From positions 248,001 to 312,000 of the forward strand of contig NZ_BMEC01000002.1 in NCBI RefSeq assembly GCF_014636295.1: 64,000 nt of DNA, in the 5' to 3' direction. The position numbers and the translations under genes are program-made. Positions 16,474 through 26,339 of this stretch are shown one piece after another (the first letter of the stretch is position 1; every line of letters starts with the position of its first letter). The notes under the pieces are model-generated. The model was given only the letters and a program-made list of their open reading frames with translations, was not told the DNA's origin and made no database searches. Source of the stretch: Marivirga lumbricoides (GTDB lineage Bacteria; Bacteroidota; Bacteroidia; Cytophagales; Cyclobacteriaceae).

Positions 16474-16575
16474 TTAAAGAAATTTAATACCAAACATCAA
16501 CTGAAGTACAAAACCATTCATAAATCCTTTCTCTTCATCGTATAGCTATAATTCAAGAAACAATGAAAATACAGG
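16474..16575 (-). pseudogene. Relic of an outer-membrane protein C-terminus (copy B)
   Basis: Minus-strand reading gives SLFLEL, stop, LYDEEKGFMNGFVLQLMFGI, KFL and the stop at 16474. It is the partner of the copy at 13524-13640 and ends in a run that would suit the final membrane strand of a beta-barrel. Upstream codons contain stops, so only the last 30-odd codons survive. Confidence 0.5.
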
Positions 16576-16829
16576 TCATTGCATTAAAGGATATTGACTA
16601 TAATTTTCAAGTAGCTAAAGCCTTACAAGTATATTTTAAAGATAAAAAAGCCAACGTAAATGTATCCTTCTAATAACATGATAGTACATACTTCAACTTT
16701 CTCTGCCGGGTTAACTATCCTAATAACTTTATGTATTAAGATAAAGCAATGTGTGACATAGAGGTTTCCTATCCAAATTTAAGGGCATGATGATTTCAAA
16801 AATCTGTCAGAATTCTCTGCGTTATTTTA

Positions 16830-16837
16830 TAAGTTTG
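16830..16837 (+). promoter_or_regulatory. Candidate -7 element for sbcDC
   Basis: TAAGTTTG fits the Bacteroidota TAnnTTTG consensus and lies 20 bases before the sbcD start. No matching -33 TTG was found at the usual spacing, so this is a pattern-based suggestion. Confidence 0.4.
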
Positions 16838-16857
16838 AATTAAATTCTTCAATCCTC

Positions 16858-18087
16858 ATGAAAATACTCCACACAGCCGACTGGCACATAGGTAAAAAAC
16901 TGCATAAACATGAGCTTGCTCCTGATTTCGACCTGTTTATTGACTGGCTCTGCCAAACAATTAGCGCCAGGGAAGTGGAACTGCTGTTAATCTCCGGAGA
17001 TGTTTTTGACCTGGCCAATCCTTCATCTGAAGCAAGAAAACAATATTACCGTGCCCTGATGAAACTGCGTAAGCTTGATTGCAAAATTATTCTTACGGGA
17101 GGCAATCACGATTCTCCGGCCATGCTGAATGCACCAAGGGAAATATTAAAAGAATTGGATATGCATGTAGTGGGTGGCCTGCCTGAAGATTTAGCCGATA
17201 CACTCATTCCTATTCAAAATGAATCGGGGCAAAATGAAATGGTAATTGCTGCCATTCCCTTTCTCCGTGATGCGGACTTGCGCAGTGCCGCTGAAGGAGA
17301 AACCTATGCTGAGCGTGTGGAAGCCGTTCAAAAAGGAATTGAAAACACTTTTCATCAAGTAGCTGATCTTTGCAAAACGCATTACCCCAATGTGCCCGCC
17401 CTTGCCATGGGACATCTTTTTGCTGCCGGCATGTCCACCTCTGAAAGTGAGCGGGACATACAAATCGGTAACCTGGCAGCTTTTGAAGCCACTCATTTTG
17501 GAGATTATTTTCGCTACATCGCTTTAGGGCATATTCATAAACCACAGCAAGTAAAAGCATTAGTTCCCACCTTTTACAGTGGCTCCCCTATCCCTCTTTC
17601 TTTCAGTGAGTATGCCGATAAAAAAAGGGTTCTGATTTTAGATACTGAAAAAGGTTATGAACCGGAAAGCATTGCTATTCCTTCCTTCCGACAACTGTTA
17701 AAAATTTCGGGCAACCTTGAAGCACTTCAATTTAAACTAAGTGAGCTGGAAAACTCAAGGGCGCTTGATACGCTGATAGAGCTGATCCTGAAGGAAGAAA
17801 GTTATGATGCCAATAAAATCCTGGGATTCGATCAGCTTGTGACAGAATTCCAGAAACCGGGATTCGAAATAGTAAAGCATCGCACTGATTTTACTCATAA
17901 AATTCAGGGAGCATCTGCGCTTTACAATCAACATACACAGTTGCAGGATTTAAAGCCAAAAGAGGTATTTGAGGAATTAATTAGCCGACATGAATATGAT
18001 ACTGAAACTCAAAAAGAGATTTTAGCTGCATTTGATGAACTGTTGGAAGAAGTACAATCGGATGATAAAACTGCTGCGGACGCATGA
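16858..18087 (+). CDS. sbcD: Exonuclease subunit SbcD (Mre11-type nuclease)
   Basis: The 409-aa protein carries all calcineurin-like phosphoesterase motifs in order: TADWHIGK (D-x-H), ISGDVFDLANP (GDxxD), GGNHDSP (GNHD), AMGHLFAAG and ALGHIHKP (GHxH). This is the metal-dependent nuclease half of the SbcCD complex, which cleaves DNA hairpins and protein-blocked ends in the cytoplasm during repair and replication-fork clean-up. Its TGA overlaps the ATG of sbcC (ATGA), a typical coupled pair. Length and start are usual for the family. Confidence 0.96.
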   Translation: MKILHTADWHIGKKLHKHELAPDFDLFIDWLCQTISAREVELLLISGDVFDLANPSSEARKQYYRALMKLRKLDCKIILTGGNHDSPAMLNAPREILKELDMHVVGGLPEDLADTLIPIQNESGQNEMVIAAIPFLRDADLRSAAEGETYAERVEAVQKGIENTFHQVADLCKTHYPNVPALAMGHLFAAGMSTSESERDIQIGNLAAFEATHFGDYFRYIALGHIHKPQQVKALVPTFYSGSPIPLSFSEYADKKRVLILDTEKGYEPESIAIPSFRQLLKISGNLEALQFKLSELENSRALDTLIELILKEESYDANKILGFDQLVTEFQKPGFEIVKHRTDFTHKIQGASALYNQHTQLQDLKPKEVFEELISRHEYDTETQKEILAAFDELLEEVQSDDKTAADA

Positions 18088-21000
18088 AAATTCTTAAAAT
18101 AGCTTTTCAGAATATCAACTCACTTAGGGGTAGCCATGAAATCGACTTTACAAAAGCTCCTTTCACTTCAGGCTCGCTATTTGCCATTACCGGCCCCACC
18201 GGAAGTGGAAAAAGCACTATTCTAGATGTTATCTCTCTTGCCCTTTTTAACCATGTACCCAGACTTGGAAAAATTAGTAAGAAGGAAATTTTGGAGAAAG
18301 GTGCTTTACTTACCAGAAACCAGCGAGAAGCCTACGCAGCTGTGACTTACGCTTGTGCAGAGGGCAACTATACCTCAAAATGGAGCATCGCCATCAACAG
18401 GAATAACAACCTGAATGATTATGAAATGGAAATCTACCATTTTGAATCGGGAGAACTGATTGACTGCAAAAAATCGGAAGTGCCTGCAAAAAATGAAGAA
18501 CTGATTGGCTTAAATTATAACCAGTTTATTAAATCTGTAGTGTTGGCGCAGGGTGAATTCGCACAGTTTTTAAGGGCTAAAAAGGATGAAAGAGGTGAAT
18601 TACTAGAGAAAATTACAGGAACCGGCATTTATAGAAACCTCGGAATTAGAGCGTACGATAAGTTCAGGGAAGTAAACAAGGAAATTAAAACAAGAAAAGA
18701 CAATATCCTGTTTTTACAGGAAAACCTACTGGCACCTGATCTCAAAGAGGAGAAGAAAAATGAGTTGGCGGAAAAAGAAAGGGCATACCAACCTAAGGAG
18801 GCTGAAATAAAGGCGCTGGAAAAAAAGATTGAACAAAAAAGCCTGATTGAAAAGCAAAAGCTAGAGCTTAAGGATCAGGAGAATAAAAAGGCTGCCCAAG
18901 TAAAGCAATTAGATGAGTTTAAAGAAAAATATGGCCAAGCAATTGCTACGCATGAGCGTGTTCAAAAACATGCAGATGATCTTCGTGAATGGGGCAGACA
19001 ATCAAACCTCCTAAAAGAATTGCATGCTGACATTGAGAAGCTGAATGATTATAAGGCTAACAATGCAAAGCAACAATCTGTAACTCTTCAAGAAGCAGCC
19101 AATTTCACCCATCAGAACTTACAACCAGAAAATGTAGAGGCTACTCTTCAGGAATTCAGTAAAAAAATTAATGCATTGCTTCAGAAAAGAGCTGAAAAGG
19201 TAAAAGACTACTCAACGCTTAAAGCGCAACTGCAAAGAGAATTGCAGCATTTTAATTTTGAAGCAAAAGATAAAAGTTCGGAACCTGACCTTAACCAACT
19301 GAACAAACTGAAGGATTCCCTGGAAAGACAACTTGATGATTATAGGCAAAGCCTTCAAGGAATTGATGTAAGCAAACTTTCCACAGAAAAAAGCAGGTTA
19401 AATAACAGTTTAGAAAGCATTTTCAAAGCCCGGCAGCTGGCAGAAAACATTACCAGAACTGAGAATGAGCTCGCTAAGCTTAAACAGGAAGAGGAACAAA
19501 TAAATAAGCAAAACCAACCTCTTCCCCAACATATTAATTCTTTAAAAGAGAAAGAGGAAACACTAAATGAAAGACTGCAAAAACAACAACTTGAAAAGGA
19601 AAACAAGGAATTACGTGCCAGCCTGGAAGAGCACCGCGCTAAGCTAACCGATGGCGAACCCTGCCCTCTTTGTGGTGCTGTACACCATCCTTTTGCTACT
19701 GGCAAGCCGGCAGAGACTTCTGAAATTGTAAATGCTATAAAGAAAACCACCATAGATCTGGAAGCTATCCGAAAGCAGCTTTCTGAAGCGGAAAACAAAT
19801 TAAAATTCAATACTCAACAGCTACAGAAAACACTGGTCAACAAGCAAAAAGCAGAAGAGGAACTGCAACAACAAAGTGATCTTTTTTCCAGTCAGTTTGC
19901 AGATTTTGAAAAGCAACGAGTGTCCGGTTCATGGGATGAAAGTAGCCAAAATATTAAAAAGCAGCTTCAACAAATGGAAGCGTATGAACTTCTTGTTTCC
20001 CAAATTTCCGCCCTTGAAAATGCTATTCCATTACAAAAGAATTTAGAGCAGGTGGTACACGAAGGTAAAGAACTAAAAGCTGAAATTGCAGAGTTGTACT
20101 CTGGTGATGACATATTTAAGGACACCAACCAAATTTTGCAACAGTGGACTAAGCTTTCGCAGGAAGCTAAGTCTTTAAATCAACAACTGAATGACATCCA
20201 AGCCAAAGAAGCGCAGATAACTACCAGTTTTTCTCAATTGGAAACCTCCTTAAAACCGGCTATTGAAACAGCCGGGTTTTCCTCAATTGTTGAAGCAAGA
20301 GGCGCTTTGCTGCCAGACGCAGAATATATTCAGTTGAGAGAGCGCAGAGAAAGTATCCAAAAAATGATTGCTCAACATGAAAACACCATTTCTGTACTGA
20401 ATGAAAAGTTGGGAGCACTTCTGGCAGAAGATGTTCCCGAAAATACTGAGCAATTGAAAGAGCTCCTGCAGGAGAAAAAAACAGCTTCGGCTGAGTTACT
20501 TAAAGCTTGTGAAGACCTGAGACGAATGCTAAAAAACGATGCTGACAACCTCCAAAAAATTGAAAGCATTAAAACCGAGATTGCTGAGCAGGGAAAAAAG
20601 ACAAAGCGGTGGAGACTTTTGAATGAGCTTATTGGTGATGCTACGGGTAAAAAGTTTAATGATTTCGCTCAGGATCTCAGCCTCTCGCAATTACTGGTGC
20701 TGGCCAATAAACGACTTGGGGATTTAAGCGACAGATACCGTATCGATAAGCCTACCGAGTCAGAGGATGATGGATTGGTAGCAATTGATGAGCATATGGG
20801 TGGACAGCGCAGGTCTGTTAAAACACTTTCAGGAGGAGAAACTTTTCTGCTAAGCCTTTCACTGGCATTGGCTTTATCAGATATGGCCTCCCGCAATGTA
20901 GAAATCAATAGCTTATTTATTGATGAGGGTTTTGGCACATTAGATCCTGAAACGCTGGACCAGACCCTGGATACGTTGGAAAAACTTCAGGCAGAATCTT

Positions 21001-21110
21001 CCAAAACCATTGGCATTATTAGCCATGTGGATTCATTGAAAGAGCGCATAGCTACCCAAATTCAGCTAAAAAGACATGGGCAGGGCTACAGCACACTGGA
21101 GATAAAGTAA
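18084..21110 (+). CDS. sbcC: Exonuclease subunit SbcC (Rad50-type ATPase)
   Basis: The 1008-aa protein has a Walker A GPTGSGKSTILD near residue 40, long coiled coils rich in Glu, Lys and Gln, a zinc-hook CPLC at 527-530 in the middle, a second coiled coil, then the ABC signature LSGGETFLLSLSLALAL and Walker B LFIDEGFGTLDPETL. It pairs with SbcD: ATP binding controls the nuclease and the zinc hook links two arms. It starts inside the last codon of sbcD. A hairpin with a short T stretch follows the gene. Confidence 0.97.
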   Translation: MKILKIAFQNINSLRGSHEIDFTKAPFTSGSLFAITGPTGSGKSTILDVISLALFNHVPRLGKISKKEILEKGALLTRNQREAYAAVTYACAEGNYTSKWSIAINRNNNLNDYEMEIYHFESGELIDCKKSEVPAKNEELIGLNYNQFIKSVVLAQGEFAQFLRAKKDERGELLEKITGTGIYRNLGIRAYDKFREVNKEIKTRKDNILFLQENLLAPDLKEEKKNELAEKERAYQPKEAEIKALEKKIEQKSLIEKQKLELKDQENKKAAQVKQLDEFKEKYGQAIATHERVQKHADDLREWGRQSNLLKELHADIEKLNDYKANNAKQQSVTLQEAANFTHQNLQPENVEATLQEFSKKINALLQKRAEKVKDYSTLKAQLQRELQHFNFEAKDKSSEPDLNQLNKLKDSLERQLDDYRQSLQGIDVSKLSTEKSRLNNSLESIFKARQLAENITRTENELAKLKQEEEQINKQNQPLPQHINSLKEKEETLNERLQKQQLEKENKELRASLEEHRAKLTDGEPCPLCGAVHHPFATGKPAETSEIVNAIKKTTIDLEAIRKQLSEAENKLKFNTQQLQKTLVNKQKAEEELQQQSDLFSSQFADFEKQRVSGSWDESSQNIKKQLQQMEAYELLVSQISALENAIPLQKNLEQVVHEGKELKAEIAELYSGDDIFKDTNQILQQWTKLSQEAKSLNQQLNDIQAKEAQITTSFSQLETSLKPAIETAGFSSIVEARGALLPDAEYIQLRERRESIQKMIAQHENTISVLNEKLGALLAEDVPENTEQLKELLQEKKTASAELLKACEDLRRMLKNDADNLQKIESIKTEIAEQGKKTKRWRLLNELIGDATGKKFNDFAQDLSLSQLLVLANKRLGDLSDRYRIDKPTESEDDGLVAIDEHMGGQRRSVKTLSGGETFLLSLSLALALSDMASRNVEINSLFIDEGFGTLDPETLDQTLDTLEKLQAESSKTIGIISHVDSLKERIATQIQLKRHGQGYSTLEIK

Positions 21111-21139
21111 AGGTTTGCTACAATCATGTTTAGGGATCG

Positions 21140-21168
21140 ATGCTTCGTGAGACACGAAGCATGGCTTT
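21140..21168 (+). terminator. Hairpin behind sbcC, probable terminator
   Basis: Perfect 10-bp arms ATGCTTCGTG and CACGAAGCAT with a 3-base loop, followed by GGCTTTTG, begin 29 bases after the sbcC stop. A second stem CCCCCTTT/AAAGGGGG (21221-21241) follows and may serve the convergent gene. The T-run is short, so strength is uncertain. Confidence 0.55.
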
Positions 21169-21276
21169 TGACACGAATCATGGCATAGATCGTTAATGAG
21201 ATACAAAGTACGTAATCCCTCCCCCTTTCCAATAAAGGGGGAAACTCCTCTCTCACGAAACACTTTTGAAATGGTC

Positions 21277-21915
21277 TCACTTACAGATTTCTTTCCATTC
21301 ACTTTTATAGGTGGGGTCAATGTTTTTAGCTTGTTCAAGGTAAATACAGGCACTCTGTTCATCGCCTAAGGCATTTAGACACTGAAACATATAATAATGT
21401 AGCTCTGCATTGCCATAATTACCTTTACTTAAGGCCATTCGAAATTGCTCATAGGCTAAATCATATTTTTCTTCAGCGAAATATTTCTTTCCCTTTGCTG
21501 CACTGGAAATATCATTTTGATATAAGGTCTTGTAAGCAATGTGATGACTGTTCACGAGATCATAATAAAGACCTGGTGATTCTGGATGGAAAGAAATAGC
21601 TATTGTTATACACTCAATTTCCTCACTATTTCGCTTTTTCTTTATCTTGGTATTTTCAAATGATGTTTCTAACAATAGTTTTACTGCCTTCGCATCTTTT
21701 TCTGGTGTTAAATGATGTAAAATATTAATACTTTCCTCCTCAACCATTCCTTCTGGTCCAATTCTAAAAGCTATAAAGACAGATTGTTTATATGTTTCGT
21801 TAAAATATTGTCCGGATACTTCAGGATAACATTTTGCGATTAGTGAATCCGTATTCCCCTGTGCCTTAACCTCAAGAAATGTTGTTAAAAATAATATTGT
21901 TAAAAAATACTTCAT
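21277..21915 (-). CDS. Secreted protein with TonB-C-like domain and TPR tail
   Basis: I take the ATG at 21915, which opens a Sec signal peptide (MKYFLTILFLTTFLEVKAQG); the frame extends nine codons further. Residues about 30-110 (FIAFRIGPEGMVEEESINIL ... AKAVKLLLETSF ... IECITIAISFHPES) have the strand-helix pattern of a TonB C-terminal-like domain. The C-terminal half (GKKYFAEEKYDLAYEQFRMA, ELHYYMFQCLNALGDEQSAC) is one to two TPR repeats. It probably acts in the periplasm as an adaptor. It is separate from the DPP4 gene upstream by 61 bases and may be co-transcribed. No named family. Confidence 0.6.
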   Translation of the reverse strand: MKYFLTILFLTTFLEVKAQGNTDSLIAKCYPEVSGQYFNETYKQSVFIAFRIGPEGMVEEESINILHHLTPEKDAKAVKLLLETSFENTKIKKKRNSEEIECITIAISFHPESPGLYYDLVNSHHIAYKTLYQNDISSAAKGKKYFAEEKYDLAYEQFRMALSKGNYGNAELHYYMFQCLNALGDEQSACIYLEQAKNIDPTYKSEWKEICK

Positions 21916-21976
21916 ATAGTTAAAAAAAGGGAAACATGCCATGCATATTTCCCTTCAACCGATAAAAATTAAACCT

Positions 21977-24184
21977 TTACTTTAAATATCTCTCTAAATA
22001 GTTATTATAGCTATTCATCAATAGCAGGTAGCTTGGGTAATTGTAAGCTACTCCGTGTGCTCCCGGAGGAAATATTTTCAGCTCATGGTCTTTACCATTA
22101 TCAACTAACGCTTTCACTAATTGAAATGTATTCTGTACATGCACGTTTTCATCCATTGTACTATGTGCAATCAGCATGTGACCGGTCAGATTTTTCGCAT
22201 AAGTGGTAGGTGCTGAGTTGAGGTACCCTTCAGTATTATCTTCTTCCAAGCCCATATATCTTTCAGCATAAATGCTGTCATATAACCTCCAGTCGGTAAC
22301 AGGAGCACCCACAAGTGCTACTTTAAATACATCTGGATGGTTTAATATAGTAAAGCTGGAAATGTAGCCTCCATAGCTATGTCCTCTGATAGCCATATTA
22401 TCACCATCCACATAGCCTAAACCAGCCATATGTTTAGCACCATCTACAAAATCCTGAGCTTCTGCATGTCCTAAATTTTTATAGACAACTTTCTCAAACT
22501 CACGGCCGTAACCGCCACCGCCTCTGTTGTTCATTTGTACTACTACATAGCCATTATGCAATAGATACTGATGCCAGGCATTTACACTCCACTGATTGTA
22601 AACCGACTGAGCTCCCGGTCCTCCGTACACATCAAGCACCATAGGATATTTCTTACCTGACTCAAACCCTGCCGGTTTATAAATAGCCAAATCTATTTTA
22701 TCACCACTGGAATTAGTGAACTGTGACAATTCAGGAGTAACAAAAGTGCTTCCTTCCAATGCTTGTTTCACTTCTTTATTATCAGCAAGTGTTTCAATTA
22801 GTTTACCATTGGCACTGTGCAGCTCCACTTTTGGAGGAGTATTTACATTAGAAAAACGATCAATATAATAAGTTGCCTCAGGAGCCATATCAACAGAGTG
22901 CTTACCGGGTAACTCTGTTAATTTCTTCTTACCCTTACCATTGAAGTTGATGGAATATAACTGCCTTTGCAAAGGTGAACCTTCCGTAGATGTATAGTAA
23001 ATTTTTTTCTTTTTACTATCCACCGAATGTACAAAAACCACTTCCCAGTTACCTTCTGTTACCTGGTTAATCAACTTACCGTTATAATCATATCTGTACA
23101 AGTGTGCGTAACCTTCTTTATCTGTAATCCAGAAAAACTCTTTCGCATCTTTCGGGAAGAACATATAATGCATGATTCCGGCAAAGAAATCGAATACGTC
23201 TATCCAGGCATCAGAAGTTTCTTCAAAAATCATTTTCGCAGATCCGCTGTTGGCATCTGCCATATATAATCGCATTTCAGTCTGCGCCCTGTTCATCTGC
23301 ATTACTGCCAGCTTAGCTGTTTCAGCTGTCCAGTAAATTCTTGGAATGTATCCATCATTTAAAGGCACATCCATCCATTTTTTAGATTTCTGTGCTACAT
23401 TGATCACTCCAATTTTAACAGAAGGATTAGTATCACCTACTTGAGGATAAGGCAATTCTACCCATTCCTTATGCGTTCCCTGATAGTCTGTCATTTGAAA
23501 AACAGGTACTTCCCGCTCATCTGATTGCCAAAAAGCGATGTACTTACTATCGTGCGACCACTCCCATGCCTGCGCTAAACCAAATTCTTCTTCATAAGCC
23601 CATCCGAATCGGCCATTGTAGAAACCATCTTCTGCATCATCAGTAAGCTGCGTTTCTTTTTTACCCGCCAAATCAAAAACAAAAAGATTTCCGCCTCTTT
23701 CATAACCCACTTTTTTACCATCCGGGGAGAGTTCAGCTGTTTGTGCATCTTTGGCTACAAGGCTCAAAGTTTTATCCGCAACAGAATAATAGTAATAATC
23801 TGAGATGCCAGACCTGCGCCAAACAGGACGAAAATTAGTCTGGAAAAGCAAATATTGAGAATCGTCAGACCATTGAAAAGACATATATTCAAAAGCCTGA
23901 TCAGAATCAGGAATGGTTAAACCTTCGGTGCTAAAAATTAACTTTTCTTCACCATTTTTAGGGTTAAAGCTTTTGATTAGCTGTGCTCCAGACTCATTTC
24001 TTTCAGTGAAAGAATAAGCTTGTCCATCGTTGATCCAGTTTACATTATCAGGACCACTTTCTCCATAAAAAGGTCTTACCTGACCTAGCGATTCTGCAAA
24101 AGTAGCAAACTTCTCCTGCGCAAAACCTACAGAAGACACCAATAAAAGCAGAAAAACCATCCGCCATTTACTTATATTTAACAT
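21977..24184 (-). CDS. Dipeptidyl peptidase IV-type S9 serine peptidase
   Basis: The 735-aa precursor has an N-terminal signal peptide (hydrophobic WRMVFLLLLVSSVGFAQ), the DPP4 beta-propeller (EEEFGLAQAWEWSHDSKYIA, FWQSDEREVPVF are propeller hallmarks holding the Glu pair for the substrate N-terminus) and an alpha/beta hydrolase domain with GHSYGGY (nucleophile Ser near residue 600), HSTMDENVH (Asp) and GAHGVAY (His). It removes X-Pro or X-Ala dipeptides from peptide N-termini in the periplasm. All active residues are present. Confidence 0.93.
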   Translation of the reverse strand: MLNISKWRMVFLLLLVSSVGFAQEKFATFAESLGQVRPFYGESGPDNVNWINDGQAYSFTERNESGAQLIKSFNPKNGEEKLIFSTEGLTIPDSDQAFEYMSFQWSDDSQYLLFQTNFRPVWRRSGISDYYYYSVADKTLSLVAKDAQTAELSPDGKKVGYERGGNLFVFDLAGKKETQLTDDAEDGFYNGRFGWAYEEEFGLAQAWEWSHDSKYIAFWQSDEREVPVFQMTDYQGTHKEWVELPYPQVGDTNPSVKIGVINVAQKSKKWMDVPLNDGYIPRIYWTAETAKLAVMQMNRAQTEMRLYMADANSGSAKMIFEETSDAWIDVFDFFAGIMHYMFFPKDAKEFFWITDKEGYAHLYRYDYNGKLINQVTEGNWEVVFVHSVDSKKKKIYYTSTEGSPLQRQLYSINFNGKGKKKLTELPGKHSVDMAPEATYYIDRFSNVNTPPKVELHSANGKLIETLADNKEVKQALEGSTFVTPELSQFTNSSGDKIDLAIYKPAGFESGKKYPMVLDVYGGPGAQSVYNQWSVNAWHQYLLHNGYVVVQMNNRGGGGYGREFEKVVYKNLGHAEAQDFVDGAKHMAGLGYVDGDNMAIRGHSYGGYISSFTILNHPDVFKVALVGAPVTDWRLYDSIYAERYMGLEEDNTEGYLNSAPTTYAKNLTGHMLIAHSTMDENVHVQNTFQLVKALVDNGKDHELKIFPPGAHGVAYNYPSYLLLMNSYNNYLERYLK

Positions 24185-24317
24185 AGTTTATATAATTTAA
24201 TTTGATTCAATTATTAAAGTGAAAGTTAATAAAATATCAAAGATATACTGAGATGATACTTTACAAACGGTGCATTATTTACATCATTATGTAATCAAAT
24301 AAAACAACAACCATTTA

Positions 24318-24935
24318 TTAGAAAATACTAAACTGAGCCAGCTGATCAATAAAATGCGGGATAATTTTAGGCCATAAGATAATAGTAAAAACAACACCGA
24401 AAGCTGCGCCAAACAAGTGCGCATCATGGTTAATATTATCTACTTTTCTCTTTCCCTGATAATAGGAATAAATAATATAGATGGCCCCAAAGATAAAACC
24501 CGGCAAACAAAGTAGCCCGTAAAGGCAAAGCTCATTTAAAGGATTGAAGAGAATGCTACTAAAAACCACCGCAGAAACCGCTCCTGAAGCACCCAAAGCA
24601 TTGTACTGAGGCTGGTCTTTGTATTTTATTACCGAAGGAATATCTGAAACTACTATTGCAACTACATACATTACAACATAAAGCAAAGTACCATATTCCG
24701 AGAGCATGTTGAAATATGCTTCCACAGTACCTCCAAAGAAGTAAAGGGTAAGCATATTGAAAATCAAATGAACATAATCAGCGTGTAAAAAGCCGGAGGT
24801 CACCATTCTGTAATATTGTTTTCTGTGCACTATCTGGTAAGGGTTCATCAGAAAAGCATACTGCCTTGAGCGATCGCTAAAGCCAGCAATAGAAACTATT
24901 GAAGTAATGATGATAATGATAATGGTAGTACTCAT
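24318..24935 (-). CDS. Rhomboid-family intramembrane serine protease
   Basis: The 205-aa protein has about six hydrophobic segments and rhomboid motifs: HLIFNMLTLYFFG (oxyanion Asn), GASGAVSAVVF (G-x-S-G nucleophile near residue 112) and AHLFGAAFGVVF (catalytic His). It cleaves transmembrane segments of other proteins inside the inner membrane. Its ATG is one base before the stop of the polyprenyl synthase gene, so the two are an operon. Substrate unknown. Confidence 0.93.
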   Translation of the reverse strand: MSTTIIIIIITSIVSIAGFSDRSRQYAFLMNPYQIVHRKQYYRMVTSGFLHADYVHLIFNMLTLYFFGGTVEAYFNMLSEYGTLLYVVMYVVAIVVSDIPSVIKYKDQPQYNALGASGAVSAVVFSSILFNPLNELCLYGLLCLPGFIFGAIYIIYSYYQGKRKVDNINHDAHLFGAAFGVVFTIILWPKIIPHFIDQLAQFSIF

Positions 24936-24936
24936 T

Positions 24937-25917
24937 TTATTGCTCCCGCTTGATTAAGTATTGGAAAAAATCTGATAATAATTCTTTTTGAGAGGCATCT
25001 CCCTTAATTGCATTTAAGTTTTCAAACCCCTTCTGAAAATACTGATTCATTTTAGCTTCCGCTAATTCTTTAATTTTTAAATGGCTGTAGATTTCTTTCA
25101 CTGCTGCAACTTTTTCAGCCTTGTCGAAATCCTCCAAAGCCAACCAGTGTTCCAATTGCTTTTTATCTTCAGCTTTTGCCAACTCCTTTGCTTTAATCAG
25201 CAAATAGGTCTTTTTATTGGAAATTATATCTCCTCCTACCTGCTTACCAAATTTATCCTGGTCAGCATATACGTCCAACAGATCATCCATCAACTGAAAG
25301 CCTATACCAATATTAATGCCCATTTCGTAGAGTTTCTGTTGATCTTCCGCTGTTGTATCAGCCAAAATACCGCCCAATTCGAGGCTAAATGCTAAAAGAA
25401 CTGCAGTTTTTTGCCTGATCATACTGATATACTCCTCCTCGCCTACTGTTTCTCTCTGTTCAAAATTCATGTCATGCTGCTGGCCTTCACATACTTCCTC
25501 AGCACATCGGTTAAATTTCTTAAGAATAAGAGGCAGTTTCTCAGCCGGACAAAAGTCAATTAGCTGATCATAGGCTCTCACCAACATTACATCTCCGGAA
25601 AGGATGGCTACAGGAGCATTCCATTTTTCATGAACCGTGGCTTTCCCCCTTCTTAAAGGTGCTTCATCCATAATATCATCATGCATTAAGGTGAAGTTAT
25701 GGAAAATTTCAACTGCCAAAGCTGCATCCATTACTTCATCACTTGATGAATTATACAATTGATAAGCTAAAACAGTAAGTAAAGGCCTCATACGCTTTCC
25801 GCCTAAATCCATAATATAAGCGATCGGATCATACAATTCCTTTGGATTGTCCCCGTAATTTAGCTGACCAATCTGCTGATTAATCCTTTCTATTATCTGC
25901 TGAATACTCTTGTTCAT
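24937..25917 (-). CDS. Trans-polyprenyl diphosphate synthase
   Basis: The 326-aa protein carries both aspartate-rich motifs of trans-isoprenyl diphosphate synthases: FTLMHDDIMDEAPLRRG (first, about residue 78) and GFQLMDDLLDVYADQDKFGK (second, about 212), plus GGKRMRP near the start. It condenses isopentenyl diphosphate onto allylic primers, giving precursors for menaquinone or carotenoids; product length cannot be fixed by eye. The gene leads an operon with the rhomboid protease. Confidence 0.93.
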   Translation of the reverse strand: MNKSIQQIIERINQQIGQLNYGDNPKELYDPIAYIMDLGGKRMRPLLTVLAYQLYNSSSDEVMDAALAVEIFHNFTLMHDDIMDEAPLRRGKATVHEKWNAPVAILSGDVMLVRAYDQLIDFCPAEKLPLILKKFNRCAEEVCEGQQHDMNFEQRETVGEEEYISMIRQKTAVLLAFSLELGGILADTTAEDQQKLYEMGINIGIGFQLMDDLLDVYADQDKFGKQVGGDIISNKKTYLLIKAKELAKAEDKKQLEHWLALEDFDKAEKVAAVKEIYSHLKIKELAEAKMNQYFQKGFENLNAIKGDASQKELLSDFFQYLIKREQ

Positions 25918-26339
25918 GTAATTTCTACTCTTCTCCAGACAGGAAACTAATATTTCTCCAACTGGTTTTTTAATAATTCAATTCATAAAGATAGGTGCTT
26001 TTGGGTCAGAGAGAAAAATCAGAAAGCTTATTTCCTCTAAACATCTCCATTCTCGGAAATAAAAATTGACAAATAGCACTTTTTCTAAAAATAAATTAAA
26101 TAATGAGTTTTTGCTCTAAGTCAGATGATCCTTTAAGCGGTAAACGATTGCAGATTTAAAATAAATAGATTAATATTTTATCAGCAAAATTATATTTTAC
26201 AACAACCCTCAAAATAAGCCTTTCTAAGCTCCGGAACCCACAAAAAACATGAAACATCACTTGCAAGGCATCGTTGCTGTAAGTAGTTTTGTACAATAAT
26301 TCCTAAATGAGAATTATTATTGAATAGGAATAAATATAA
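25918..26339. other. Divergent intergenic region
   Basis: This 422-base stretch lies between the polyprenyl synthase start and the PerR-type gene. No gene is visible. Its right end (26261-26318) holds a well-formed promoter and operator for the PerR gene; the rest is AT-rich with no structure I can name. Confidence 0.5.
26261..26318 (+). promoter_or_regulatory. Promoter with overlapping Fur/PerR-like operator
   Basis: TTG (26261-26263), a 20-base spacer, then TAGTTTTG (26284-26291) match the Bacteroidota -33/-7 promoter. Transcription should begin near 26297, inside an inverted repeat AATAATTC (26295-26302) / GAATTATT (26311-26318); the right half AATGAGAATTATTATTG strongly resembles a Fur/PerR box. 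The arrangement suggests autorepression of the regulator and co-control of the peroxiredoxin 27 bases behind it. Confidence 0.7.

Larger units (their letters stand above)
16270..16857. other. Divergent intergenic region with operator, gene relic and sbcD promoter element
   Basis: The region separates the GH9 gene from sbcD. It holds a perfect 14-bp LacI-type palindrome (16385-16398), the second outer-membrane-protein relic (16474-16575) and a TAnnTTTG element for sbcD (16830-16837). A 36-codon plus-strand frame (16563-16673) begins at the edge of the relic and is not called. Confidence 0.5.

Noticed and set aside
16563-16673. 36-aa plus-strand frame MKIQVIALKD...
   Set aside because: It starts at the edge of a duplicated block whose similarity fits a minus-strand protein relic, and copy A shows no matching continuation.
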